From the NCBI RefSeq assembly GCF_000237925.1, contig NC_031502.1:5685443-5749442 (forward strand): a DNA stretch of 64,000 nucleotides, read 5' to 3'. The stretch comes from Schistosoma mansoni. Lineage: Eukaryota > Platyhelminthes > Trematoda > Strigeidida > Schistosomatidae. Of the stretch, positions 12,894 through 22,566 are shown one piece after another (within the stretch, counting starts at the first letter, position 1; every line of letters starts with the position of its first letter). The translations under genes were made by a program, and so were the position numbers. Below the pieces are notes generated by a model. It was not told the origin of the DNA, made no database searches, and was given only the letters and a program-made list of their open reading frames with translations.

Positions 12894-15800
12894 TCTAACT
12901 GCACTCGTAAATATTTGTGAGCATAAACATCGATTGAAATTTATTGTCTCCCCGTAACCAAAGAAGACCTTATAAATTTGACCAATATTTTTTGAGGTAT
13001 TCAGGTCCAGTCTGTGCTATTACTGTGGAGCAAGCCACTAGGCAGAAGGGAATGTTTATTTAGCGAAATTACAATGTTTGCATAATATGTACACACAGCA
13101 TTTGACCAGCCGTTTGCATCTTACTGTGTATTCGGCAATCCAGTTAGTTCTAAGCTGTATTCTGTTCCATTTTTTAAGCGTTCTACCTACGCCGTGCTTT
13201 CTGACCTACTGAAACTTCTTTCCATCTGTCGACTGTGACACCTTCTGCACCATGTTTTTTTTTCATACTACTTACAGTTAGTCTTGTTGATAGTATTCAC
13301 CACACTACTGTTAGTGATAATAGTGATAATCTCTCTATTCAGAAGTATGTATGTAATTATCATAAAGAATTGTCAGCACAAACTATTCAATACTACAACA
13401 AAATTGTCGTTTTATATTTATCTAACTTGTTAATATTCAAAATATATGTATAAAAATTTCTAAATGGTGATTACGTTTCATTCATATTCATCTGTAAGTG
13501 TTTACGATCAATCATTCCCATATAATATCATTTTTAGTCACGTAATATATTGAATATATGAACTCGGTTACAGGCAGGTAAAAAAAAACAAATATGCCAT
13601 CCATTGTGGTTGCTTCTTGAATTCATCAATAATTAAAATCAGATTTATGAGGTAGATTGTAAATATTTTACGAAAGCGTGCAAGTACTCTTGATTGTCGT
13701 ACATAACTTGTCTTCTAAAACATAAAAATTCATGTCAATAAGTGCCGGGATATTTGAGCAGTCTGCGTTTTATCTATATATATTTATAATGAAACATAAT
13801 GGCTATTCAAATCTTTTGCTTAAAGGTAGTTCCTTTTTTAAGAATTTGCGGTTTGTAATCTTCTGACTTGTCTTTTTATCATAGAGATTATAAACCTCTT
13901 TTGGATGCGATTGGTCTGTTTTACCAAATTCGTGACGATTATGCAAACTTAGTTGATTCAAGTGTAAGTTGTGTAAACTTGCCTTTTGTTAAGTTACATA
14001 TACATTTTAGAATATTATCGTATTTTCAATTGTACGATGCAGGTTTTGCACTGCTCAGATGTTAGCGTAGTGGGTCTGCATCGTCCTTGTTCTCAATATT
14101 GATGTACCAATCAAGCTTTCTACCTAGCGTCGAACACCACTGAAGGTAGTTGTAATGAGCTGTAACATCTAGTTCATATACTACTTAGTACATCTTGTCA
14201 ATGGAACATAGTGTACTTTAACTAGACTTCGACACTGGTGTGTTACTTTGTACGTCCCATTTTCATTGTTTTAAATCCTCGAGATGAAAATAAAAATATC
14301 GTTTTAGATATATAGTCTTAATGAGTTTTATTACAAAATGATTCAATTAATTATAAGGTGACTTATAACTTGGACTCTTTAAATTGAAGTGATCTTGTAG
14401 AGATTTTCGAAGGTAATTCTCATGAGGCATGGGGTTATGGAGCATGTGTACTTTGTTTATAGTCTCAAAACGATGACGAAATAGTTATCCAGTGCAAAAC
14501 AGTTCATCAACCTGTATCATCAAATTTCGATGTAAACTAAAGGATTGAACCCAGTAAATCTATTGCTTAACAAAGTATAAAGATGAAGGAAATAATTTCA
14601 TTGGAATATCCATCAGTCTTCAGGTTAAAAATGGCTTGTGAAAGTTTTTAAAAATAATTTAATGGATGTCATCTATGAAAGACTGACAGAACCATTAAAA
14701 TACAAGACATTCTAAGTAACTTGTGAGACAATCGTTTAAAGACAACTTCTAGCTATTACGTTGCAAGTTGAAATCCAATCGTAATTTCGTTTAAGTAAAC
14801 AGTCAGTGTTTATAGGTTCCCCTCTAATCGACTATACTGTTTAATGTGATGGCAAAAATAAGACTTTTTTACTTGGTTTTTTTAATCATGTTACCTTTGT
14901 TGTATATCTTAGTTGACATTTGGATAAAAAAGTTTTAATTGTCAAACTTTCGAGTTTCATATTGAGTAAGCTTTTTTAAGTGATTTGGTCAGCGTAATAC
15001 ATCTCGTGGTTTGCACAACTATCATCTATTTTATTAAAAGATGGGTGTTAGTACTTTTGATTTACGACTACCTGATCATGGAGCTAGTGACCAATGTCAT
15101 GTTTGTTTATTGCCATTGTACCGATCTAATTAAGTCGATCAAATTGCAATATGTTCATCAGTTTTAGTGACTCGACATCGTGTTCTGTATGTTGAACTGT
15201 CAAGCGGTTTGAGTTAGTCTACAGGAAACTTCTGACTTAGGTTTCGAGCTAGTTGGCACACCTGAAATTCGGAGAAAACTGATGCTTCCTTTAGTATTTG
15301 AATCCCCATCACCCAGCTTCACGGTCGAAGACGTTAATACTAAGCTATTTGAACCGTGACTGATCCTGTAGGACCAAGATGTCTTTACAATTAATTGATC
15401 ACTGGGTGTTGAAGAGTGCTAAATGGCACGAAAACTAGGTACGGGGTTTCATGTCTACTTCCTCATACTACCTACTATACTATTGATTTATTTATTTCCA
15501 TACTTTACAACGCATCTTACCCCTATTTAGTGCTTAAATTAGTATCATAGCCAACATTATTATTTTTTATCTATTCATTTCTAGTATCATAGAAAAAAAA
15601 CATTCGCAGAAGATTTAACTGAAGGAAAATTCAGTTATCCTATTGTTCGTGCCATTAACGATTATCCTGATGACAATCAAGTGATGAATATTCTCTCACA
15701 ACATACCACAAATTCATCATTAAAACTATATTGTGTTAAACATATGTTAGAGTTGGGTGCATTAGAACAAACTGTATTGAAGTTAGCGAAGTTAGAAGAA

Positions 15801-18262
15801 AGGTATGTATGTATGTATGTATGTACAGCCATCTCCCTCTTAGTCGATGTGTCACATCTAAGTTTTGTCGCTGTTCTAAAATTCTTTTGACTGGTATTTT
15901 CTCAAACTATGTATGCCATAAGTGCCACAACGAAAGGTCTCTAACCAATGGTTAGTATGCTATCAAAACCTGTCATCGATAGTCCTTGATCCCGATGTGT
16001 ATGTTTAAAGGGGAAAGTAACATATGTCACTATTACAACAATAATCATAAGAAGGTATAAAGTATTGAGGTGATTTCAATCAATATTTTTGTGTCAAGTA
16101 ATGATTAAAAGTCTAAACTAACAAAATGACGGTCTAAAATAAACTTCATACGGTCATAAGATTTCAACAACTTATTTATTTGATTTCCCATTTGAATAGG
16201 TTATTGAGCTACAACATGATATTTGGACTCAACAATTTCATCATTCAAAATGAATTTTTCGCCTCATCAATTTTTAGAATAGATGCTTGGTCTATTGCGT
16301 TCGTACCAAGTTTTACGATAAGTGTACAGAGTATCAGTTTCCCCTTTTATTAGAGAATTAGTAACATTAATTGGCACATTTTACAATATGATGGGAAATC
16401 AGTTTTGGGTATAATCCAGACAAACCATTTGATTTATCACTCGACTATTGAAATGATGAATTAGTTTTATTGATTAGGATTTCAAAAGATCTTCAGAATT
16501 CGTGTCTATAGTCACAGATACCATAATATATCCGTTGATTTTTTTAAAAGAACATAAATTTAGTATCTCCAAAGTTCTATATTCCCAGCAATTCATGATG
16601 GTCATATAATACACATCAGGTAGTGTACCGGGTTCACTAGTTAACTGAGTCGAACGGGAATTTCAAAACTAGATACAGTTTTTGGGCGTTCACAAATTCT
16701 GTCATCGTGGTTAACAGTGTCCTGAGTTTTATCTAAGACTATAGAATGCTGCTTGTGGATTCTAATGCGATTCAGCGACCCTGTTTAGTGTTAATCCACT
16801 TAACAGTTCACTAAATTTGAACGATTGACATGGATTGCATAGGACTAAGAAAAGCTGCGTCCACTTCCTCGTTATTTAACCACCAATACCCAAAACTCCT
16901 GATGTTTCTCTGCAAAATAGCTTCAAATACTTTCGGTGAGAATATCATTAAGTATTTTGTTTGTACTGCAAAATTCAGTTGATTATACTCGTCGTTAGTA
17001 TATTGTCATGGTCTTCGGTCTAGTTCAGTCACATTGCAAGCTTCTTAACGCTTGCTCGATCGACCATACAGAGGAAAAACAATAAGAATGGGTAGGAAGC
17101 TGTATATTGAAATCGAATAATGATGTGCAAAACGTATGCATATACATGTTATTACACTGATACAGACAAGATATGTGAACAGTGACCTTGGATAAGTGGA
17201 GAATTCACTTGCACATATCTCACCCATACATAGCCTACCTTCCATGTGAGATTGAGACTAAGTTACAGCATATTTGGCCTTTCAGCAACCCAAGATCTGT
17301 CTGGAATCGTCCTGGCCATCATAGACTCACCCATATGATATTTTTACTGTTAAATTTTATACTACTACAGTTTACTAAATGTAGTTCCTTAATGAAAAGT
17401 TGCATTTAGTGGGTACTGAATTTAGTGTCGTAAGAGCTGTTTTTCTCGTTCACATGTATAAAACTTTAACATTCTTAGTGAATGCTTTTTGGTTCGTGTC
17501 TAAGTTAGGAAATGAAATTAGAAGTCGAGTGTCTCGTGGATTTCATGAAAAAATACTTTTAGAATATGTAGCTACATTAGAAATTGTTTTTCATGATCCT
17601 TATCCATAGAAACTCTAATGAGAAGTATCCAATTTAAGCGTATAAATTAATATCGAGTTCAAGTTACAAAACAATGAAAGTCTGTGAGTATCGAAACTGT
17701 AAAATCTTAAGAAATTTTGGGGCACATATCAAGTGCAACGGTAAAAACAATCGACAACTCAAATTAAATTCATCAACTGTACTGAAAAGAAATCGATAAA
17801 GACTGTTGCTTTTGTAAAATGAGAAATGCTATCATAAGGTACATGGTGTCCAGTAATCCTGGCATCAATTAAATACGTTGTTTTCATTTGATCTCATGAT
17901 ATAAGAGGAGCTAAATAGAGCAGGTAACGAAGGTGATCAATTTACATACAATTTAAAAGCATATCTCATGATTCATCTGTATCTTAGGTGACACATACTG
18001 AAATCGTTTATTCTTCCTAAATTCACATTCATCTTTTGCGTAATCTCTCTTTAATCGCTTTTTTTTCTGTAGATGCAGTCAGTTAATTGTGAAGTATGGC
18101 AATAATCCTTTGCTTTCTGAGGTAATCCAGAAACTAACTGATCTACATCGTACACCTGATGGTCATTTACGGTTTATTACACCAAGGGATCTTAACTATG
18201 ACTCATTAGATCACAATGAGATATCTATTGCTAGTGGTCATATTAATCCTGTTTCTAAATGA
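2944..18262 (+). CDS. GGPS1: Geranylgeranyl diphosphate synthase (GGPPS), 3' six exons
   Basis: Makes geranylgeranyl diphosphate from FPP and IPP for protein prenylation (trans-isoprenyl diphosphate synthase family). Exons: 2944-3107, 9430-9531, 12235-12295, 13885-13963, 15585-15802, 18073-18262; all junctions are GT-AG and phases agree, giving 270 aa from the first full codon to TGA. Seen in order: IDDIEDGSHLRRGKPTAH (first aspartate-rich motif plus LRRG), NSANYAYFLALEK, VKIFT joined to EQMLVLHRGQGMDIFW, KTGGLF-LGVRLMQLF, GLFYQIRDDYANL (second aspartate motif), and FAEDLTEGKFSYP. The match to animal GGPPS is nearly collinear; the C-terminal tail is divergent. The first exon starts in the last base of a codon, so upstream exons (start, EPYxY region) are missing from this strand. 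Introns hold an RTE composite and a truncated SR2-like copy. Confidence 0.93.
3492..3503. repeat. 5' target-site duplication of SR2-like copy 1
   Basis: The 12-bp sequence acaaaagaaaaa at 3492-3503 is repeated exactly at 5455-5466 and brackets the element. The flanks outside it are parts of the same older RTE 3' UTR, which confirms the insertion point. Confidence 0.88.
3504..3650 (+). ncRNA. Candidate HDV-like ribozyme at 5' end of SR2-like copy 1
   Basis: The first bases can fold as: P1, CCCGAC (3505-3510) with GTCGGG (3535-3540); P2, TTGCTGCT (3513-3520) with AGCAGCAA (3643-3650); P3, ACC (3521-3523) with GGT (3531-3533) around a 7-nt loop. The order P1-P2-P3-P1'-insert-P2' is that of the HDV ribozyme double pseudoknot. 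The base before P2' lies in CTAAA, like the catalytic cytosine joining strand. The first base is T rather than the usual G, so this copy may be weaker than the one at 29912. P1.1 is not obvious. Confidence 0.55.
3504..5454 (+). mobile_element. RTE-clade (SR2-like) LINE copy 1, internally deleted
   Basis: A 1951-bp element with both ends intact and 12-bp target-site duplications. It is nearly identical to the ends of the 3906-bp copy at 29912-33817, but lacks about 1955 bp: the endonuclease start (ETRIQD, near 4340) is joined directly to the RT segment beginning LLLEITLS, with about one base of shared sequence at the joint. The fused frame 3885-4757 stays open and keeps LEYADDIVLF. A TGA follows SIKG at 4755. 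The 3' end is a (CTGA)n tail, as expected for RTE elements. It lies inside RTE copy A, in a GGPPS intron, in sense orientation. Confidence 0.9.
5849..6736 (-). pseudogene. RT palm/thumb reading frame of RTE copy A
   Basis: An open 295-codon stretch starting within the RT domain: FLVVVLDIRVTFDSLDRTVLW (RT block before the active site), SGVRNGCLISPFFFNFAINE, LEYADDIVSLCDNAQ (catalytic YADD intact), YAPSKCKVFLQHW, and a C-terminal CETW-like VRRLSVFDHRCLRRIA motif. There is no start codon of its own and the N-terminal RT lies inverted next door (6739-7240), so no functional polymerase can be made. An almost identical frame is at 43888-44775 on the other strand. Confidence 0.85.
6739..7240 (+). 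mobile_element. Inverted middle block of RTE copy A (linker + RT N-terminus)
   Basis: This block runs opposite to the rest of copy A. It encodes the endonuclease-RT linker (ELFQLFRATGSKKSSVSE) and the RT N-terminus (RYKSPGPNDLLPALFKDGG, SWKESIVVPIFKKG, NNYPG). Its inner edge is directly abutted by the palm region on the minus strand at 6736. The same two edges recur in copy B (43390-43885), so the inversion predates the separation of A and B. Confidence 0.85.
7241..7870 (-). pseudogene. AP-endonuclease remnant of RTE copy A
   Basis: On the minus strand this holds pieces of an apurinic-type endonuclease: CCLSETRIQD-like sequence near 7650, then in the open stretch 7588-7241 FGLVGVDVAISARVE, WIPINSRLRAVRLENS, RCLFVIAAYTPTDCSPD, and a decayed GDFN position. 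It aligns block by block with the endonuclease of the SR2-like copy at 30640-31320 but is clearly a different family. It is absent from copy B. Confidence 0.75.
8040..8550 (-). repeat. 5' region of the second RTE family (full-length form)
   Basis: This roughly 500-bp block precedes the endonuclease remnant on the minus strand and recurs at 27720-28225 and 35080-35305 (minus) and, diverged, at 43065-43390 (plus). Landmarks on the plus listing are tggtagccggtgaccaa, caccattggtttgaaatc and cttttcgtcctctcactttc. It has no convincing long coding frame, so I read it as 5' UTR or an upstream region of the LINE. Confidence 0.65.
9199..9225. repeat. (TA)n microsatellite
   Basis: A TA run in the first long visible GGPPS intron, about 200 bp before the HRGQGMDIFW exon. 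Confidence 0.93.
9896..11700 (+). mobile_element. RTE-clade (SR2-like) LINE copy 3, 5'-truncated
   Basis: It starts within the endonuclease-RT linker (homologous to about 31998 in the full copy) and runs through RT (KSSYDNHREVSLTNIV, SGVRQGCPLSSFAFSF, LEYADEIVLF) to the 3' UTR, ending near tcctacactgtagctgattg. The active-site motif is YADE rather than YADD in this copy. Similarity to copies 1 and 2 is uneven: 9896-10800 and the last 250 bp carry many differences, but about 10823-11158 is essentially identical to both, including a shared TGA at 11011. No clear target-site duplication was seen. It lies in the GGPPS intron 9532-12234. Confidence 0.85.
12296..13884. other. GGPPS intron, no element recognised
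   Basis: AT-rich intron containing a (TA)n microsatellite at 12856-12890. No open frame or repeat that I can classify. Confidence 0.5.
12856..12890. repeat. (TA)n microsatellite
   Basis: A TA run of about 17 units inside a GGPPS intron. Confidence 0.93.
14990..15425. repeat. Interspersed repeat, unclassified family P (copy 1)
   Basis: The segment shares ordered landmarks with 36790-37095 (catcacccagcttca, a gaagacgttaatact-like stretch, aattgattgatcact) and a shorter stretch with 19330-19440 (gatcaa-ttg, tcgtgttctgtatg). The copies are diverged and have no coding frame. I cannot assign the class. It sits in the GGPPS intron 13964-15584. Confidence 0.45.
15803..15825. repeat. (GTAT)n at a GGPPS splice donor
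   Basis: About 5.5 GTAT units begin exactly at the 5' splice site after exon 15585-15802, so the donor GTATGT is the first repeat unit and further potential donor-like GTATGT sites follow every 4 bases. Confidence 0.85.
15826..18072. other. GGPPS last intron, no element recognised
   Basis: Intron sequence with short open stretches (for example 17400-17609 and 17045-17245) that lack any family motif, codon bias or splice context. I see no identifiable element. Confidence 0.45.
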
Positions 18263-19105
18263 GAGATACAGTAATAATTGATGTGAAATATATAAATATT
18301 TAGCAAATTAACTACACTTTATTTTCAGTTGAGTGTGGAAAAACCGATCTATTCAAAAAAGCAATTTATTTGCAACACATACTTAAATATGTATACGATA
18401 TTTTTTGTTATACTACACTGATGGAACTGTTTCGTTTCAGTCTTTTGTTTACCTAATTCTTTTTAAACTGTGATGATCATTCCCATCCCTGTATAATTTT
18501 ATCTTTTCTCGCTTTGTTTTTTCATTCTTTACACTTTACATTTTTACATATTTGATCTCTTTCCTTTAATTTATGTAAAAGGTGTTCTTCTGTATGTTTA
18601 TTTTGTAAATTTCAAAACAATTTATTTATAATAACGAACCATTTATTGAAATTTCGCTGTTCTCTATTTCTCTAGTCTAATATTCTAATTTTTGTGTCGT
18701 AATCTGACCAGTTCTCTGTCATATATCTGCGTAATTCTTTTTTTAATACAATCCAATAGTTTCACGTTCATACTTCAATTAAAAAGCTATTAGATTTCGG
18801 GTGTTTTGTCCAAGCCGGTGATATAATGTGAAGGAAGTTTCAATCAATTACCTGACTTCCGTGTATCATCTTTACGGTTTTGAAGGAGACTCTACATGGA
18901 GTTAAGATTGATCCATTACTATATTTTATTGATATATAATATAGCGTTACTATCAAACCGTAGTCTTTTTTCGCTTTTATTGGCTTAGTAAATGAAAATA
19001 CACCTGGTAACTCAGTTACACGAGGACATATTTTACAGTCACTGCTCAGGGATCGATCAATTGTATAGAGTTACAATTAATTGTTATGACGCTCAGTTTT
19101 CCTGT
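18263..19105. other. GGPPS 3' flank
   Basis: Region after the GGPPS stop. It is strongly T- and A-rich with several near-canonical polyadenylation hexamers but no single convincing one, so the 3' UTR end is not placed. Confidence 0.4.
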
Positions 19106-19109
19106 CTAC

Positions 19110-19345
19110 CTCAGATGGGACGTTAATTTACCTCGGACGAATATCTACACTAGATACCCTTCCAGTGTCTATTCTACAGGACTTCAACTACTCAGATCAA
19201 AAACACATTATTAGCCTGACTAGAACGTAAGTATATTTCCACCGACAATAACCAATAATGATAAGAGTGGGAAACTATATAACTCATCTTGTACACCTGT
19301 CAGACTATCTACTAGTCATTATTTTTCTCGCCCACACATCAGATA
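19110..19345. repeat. Interspersed repeat, unclassified family Q (copy 1)
   Basis: It shares a collinear block with 23432-23710: gggacgttaatttacct, gacgaatatctaca, ctattctacaggacttcaa, attagcctgactagaacgt and a cgccacacatc-like end. It is non-coding. The second copy begins TG and ends CA, which is compatible with a solo terminal repeat of an old LTR element, but I see no internal region to support this. Confidence 0.45.
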
Positions 19346-19565
19346 CTGTCGATCAAGTTGCGATCAGCCCACTACTCTGATTGGACATCGTGTGCTGTAT
19401 GCTGAGCTTTCACATAGTTGGAGGTAGTTGACACTAAGCCCAGAATGTTGGTTTCGTGAGTTAGTTATACAAAATCTTTCATGATTAACTAGTCTGTAAT
19501 TTTAATATAGTACGATGAACAACAGACATTTGGTAGTTATTTACTGTCCTTTTTATTATCTGCAG

Positions 19566-19657
19566 CCTTACAGAAGTGGCTAATGAATGCAAAAAATTCA
19601 GTGGACAAAGATGGCAGATCGGGTACAAATCTATCGGATACTTTCGATGACAAACAG
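19566..19657 (+). CDS. Orphan candidate exon
   Basis: A 92-bp segment with a strong acceptor (tttttattatctgcag) and donor (CAG|GTAATT) and an open frame across it: LQKWLMNAKNSVDKDGRSGT then NLSDTFDDKQ. The charged, low-hydrophobicity content resembles a flexible N-terminal region. It lies between the GGPPS stop and the first recognised ERCC1 exon on the same strand, so it could be an upstream ERCC1 exon. However, it ends in phase 0 whereas exon 25253 needs phase 2, so at least one further exon would be required, perhaps near the assembly gap. Confidence 0.4.
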
Positions 19658-19833
19658 GTAATTTTCCTTGTATGATTTCTTAAGCATTTTCACTTCATTG
19701 GAAGTATATTACGTAGTTTTGTATACATTAAACTTGTAAAATGAGGTTAAAATAATCGTATGTTACTGAAACCAGTTGAATGCAATATCACAAGGGGGTT
19801 TTGTGGAGATTTTAGCAATTTTATATAGTTTGG

Positions 19834-20015
19834 TTGAAGTTAGACATTAACACTGCTGGATGCCGGCTCAGTGGTCTATCGGTTAAATGCTCTGGCGCGA
19901 GACTGGTAGGTCCTGAGTTCGAATCCCACGAGGCAGGATCGTGGATGCGCACTGCTGAGGAGTCCCACAATAGGATGAAGCGGCCGTCCAGTGCTTCCAG
20001 GTGGTCTAGCTTCAA
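19834..20015 (+). mobile_element. Sm-alpha-like SINE with hammerhead ribozyme (copy 1)
   Basis: A 182-bp repeat with a tRNA-type RNA polymerase III promoter: A-box-like ggctcagtggtctatcgg (19865 on) and B-box gagttcgaatcc (19915-19926), followed by a hammerhead motif at 19949-19994. It begins TTGAAGTTAGAC and ends GTCTAGCTTCAA, an 11/12 terminal inverted repeat, also present in the copy at 21037-21229. This organisation matches the schistosome Sm-alpha short repeats known to encode hammerhead ribozymes. It is in sense orientation 3' of GGPPS. Confidence 0.82.
19949..19994 (+). ncRNA. Hammerhead ribozyme, type I, slightly degenerate
   Basis: Stem I is GCACTG (19949-19954) with CAGTGC (19989-19994). 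The core CTGAGGA (19955-19961) fits CUGANGA. Stem II is GTCC/GGAT around a 7-nt loop. The second core strand is GAA (19977-19979), followed by the palindromic stem III CGGCCG and T-C, so cleavage would fall after C19988. Position 15.1 is G instead of A, leaving a G-U pair next to the core, which probably lowers activity. Confidence 0.75.
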
Positions 20016-21036
20016 TTGATTCATGATCTTAACTATATGAATGCAATATGTGTATTTATGAAAGTGAATAGTTATACACAAAGAAATCTTGTGTTTACTT
20101 ATGTTCACTCTAGGACTTAAACTCAGTACTTTTCATTCTAAACATGAGGATAACTCAGATCCTTCCTAATAATAATATAAATCCCCATCTTACTGTTAAT
20201 CGTTAGAGTATATCAAAGTGTATAATCAACACTTGTCTACCTAACGTGATAAGTTTTCACAATCGACAGTATAGTTTCTTAATTATTCTACGTAAGTCTG
20301 AGTCACATTTATTACGAGCTTAAGATTATTTATTCAGATAAACGCAAATCTACTCCGGTATATTATGAGCATTTAAAAAATCTACCATTCAACTAATCAA
20401 ACAATCTTTGTGAAGTGAGCTATAATGATTTTTGTCAAATACTTCTGTAACTTCTCATAAGTAGGTGGACAGTGATGTAATGGTTCAGTCCTCAATCCTG
20501 ATAGCAATATCTGGTATTGTAGCGCTTTTTATATACGTGAAACAATAAACATTTAGTCAGATTTATAATCGTATTGTGAATTGGCGATAGATCGTTACAA
20601 ACTCTTGTATGAACTCGTCTGGTTTTTGCATATGTATTTGCAATGTGAATTTGTGTACACGTTTATAAACAAATGCATGTATATTTTCCGTGTCTACACT
20701 ACTTCGTCTTCATATGTAAACTGATTCATACGTAACTAGACGTCTTTTGACCAATACTAACCGAAGGCTACTCTATATTCGTCATTCATACGGTTTTTCT
20801 GAGTCATATTCATGAAACATACACATCCACAACACTACTTTTATTCAACCTTTTACTTCCACACTGTTTTAAGGGGATTGGTCGCAAAAGTATTTATGAA
20901 ATTACCAAGCATATATATTTCATCATTCATTATCTTTTGGAGTCAAAGTGATGAGTCTTTCAGCTATAAAAGTTGTACCAATCCTAGTTGAATCTTAAAC
21001 AAGAACAACATTTCTTAAGTTGAAAGCGTGAGTCAA

Positions 21037-21229
21037 TTGAAGCTAGACCACCATGGAAAACCTGGAAACACTGGACGGCCGTTTCGTCCTATCATGGGAC
21101 TCCTCAGCAGTGCGCATCCACGAACCCGCTCTCGCGAGTTTCGAACCCAGGACCTAGCAGTCTCGAGCCGAAGCCCTTAACCGATAGACCACTGAGCTGG
21201 CATCCAACGGTGTTAATGTCTAACTTCAA
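21037..21229 (-). mobile_element. Sm-alpha-like SINE with hammerhead ribozyme (copy 2)
   Basis: A minus-strand copy of the same short repeat, with A-box-like agctcagtggtctatcgg, B-box gggttcgaaac and a complete hammerhead at 21113-21068. Its ends are TTGAAGTTAGAC and GTCTAGCTTCAA in element orientation, matching copy 1. It carries an extra dozen bases near the 3' end relative to copy 1. The two copies face each other about 1 kb apart and could base-pair in a read-through transcript. Confidence 0.82.
21068..21113 (-). ncRNA. Hammerhead ribozyme, type I, consensus core intact
   Basis: On the minus strand: stem I GCACTG with CAGTGT; core CTGAGGA; stem II GTCC/GGAC with loop CATGATA; core GAAA; stem III ACGGCCGT, which is palindromic; then C as the cleavage nucleotide (complement of 21074). 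All conserved core positions are present. A stem III this short is weak in a monomer but can be stable as a dimer, as described for hammerheads in Penelope-like elements and retrozymes. Confidence 0.85.
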
Positions 21230-22366
21230 CTGATCCACGAAGTTGAGCGAACCGATTCGACCGAATTGTCTTCGAGTGAGTTCCTATCTCGATAACGAGA
21301 CGTGGTTTTGAACTCCACTGGTCGATAGTAGGTTTCCGATTTGTATACGTAATGAGCTTTGAAGTTTACGAAAAACTTGTTTTGGATCCAAAAGCAAAAG
21401 CTGATTGTATACATTAAATGTCTCTACAATGTAGAACTAAACGAGTCTGATGAGTTGAATTAAATTTGATACATTGTTCACTGATTTCGTGAAAAGACAG
21501 AAGTGGAACTATTGGAACACTGGGGGGGAACTAGATAACTTCTTCATTCTATTCTGAGACTTTAAAGCAGTTTTCATTGCAAATCTCAAGTGGGATCAGA
21601 TCCATGATTTTGGGAGTTCGATGACAACTTGAGATAAAAAGTAACTTTTGTTCAATATTATCAGCGAATATTCATTTCATCACTTCTTGATATGAGAAAA
21701 CTTCTTTATCAAGTGAAGATTCTTGTACCTAGCTATGATTAACACTTAATATGAGAGAAATAGTGATAATCTACCTATCTGGCTGATCAAGCCGAAATAA
21801 TTGGTGGGTTTGAACTTGCGGCCTATCGGTTAGAAGTCAAAGGCCTTATTCTCTGATCCTTCACTCTCATCGTCATTTGTACCTTGGTTAATCACACAGG
21901 TCGAATGGTTTGCTTTCAAATAGTACAAACCAATACGCTAACAACCGTCACCCCTCATACATATGTGATTGATTTGGAATTGACATAAAATCAGAATACG
22001 CAGTAGTTGTTATTTTCTTAATAGTTTTTCATTTAGAAGTCAGATCTAAAAATAACTTTCAACAGTGAAAGAAAATCAAATCATATACATTAATCTAATT
22101 TCATGGCTCGTGTACATATGTAGGTTCAGCATTTCAGAAGTAACCGGTCCTCATTATCTCGTATTGCAAATTTCCACACACAGTTTTAGTCGCTTCACAA
22201 TTAACACGAATCCCCCTGAATAAAAGTAACTTTAGAACTTTTTACAAGTTTGAATATTGGATTATGTCGGGGTATTGCCATGAACTAAATCTACTGTTAT
22301 TCTGTGGCATTTACATCTTCCAACTAACAACAGCACATAAAGTGATTGGTCAATATTTCTATAGTA

Positions 22367-22566
22367 NNNNNNNNNNNNNNNNNNNNNNNNNNNNNNNNNN
22401 NNNNNNNNNNNNNNNNNNNNNNNNNNNNNNNNNNNNNNNNNNNNNNNNNNNNNNNNNNNNNNNNNNNNNNNNNNNNNNNNNNNNNNNNNNNNNNNNNNNN
22501 NNNNNNNNNNNNNNNNNNNNNNNNNNNNNNNNNNNNNNNNNNNNNNNNNNNNNNNNNNNNNNNNNN
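22367..22566. other. Assembly gap (200 N)
   Basis: Exactly 200 consecutive N, a conventional scaffold-gap size, so the true length and the relative orientation of the flanks depend on scaffolding. Upstream ERCC1 exons could be hidden here. Confidence 0.99.

Noticed and set aside
19862-19930. A tRNA-like gene (A box and B box)
   Set aside because: The promoter boxes are followed by a hammerhead motif and not by an acceptor stem, and the unit recurs inverted at 21037-21229; it is a SINE.
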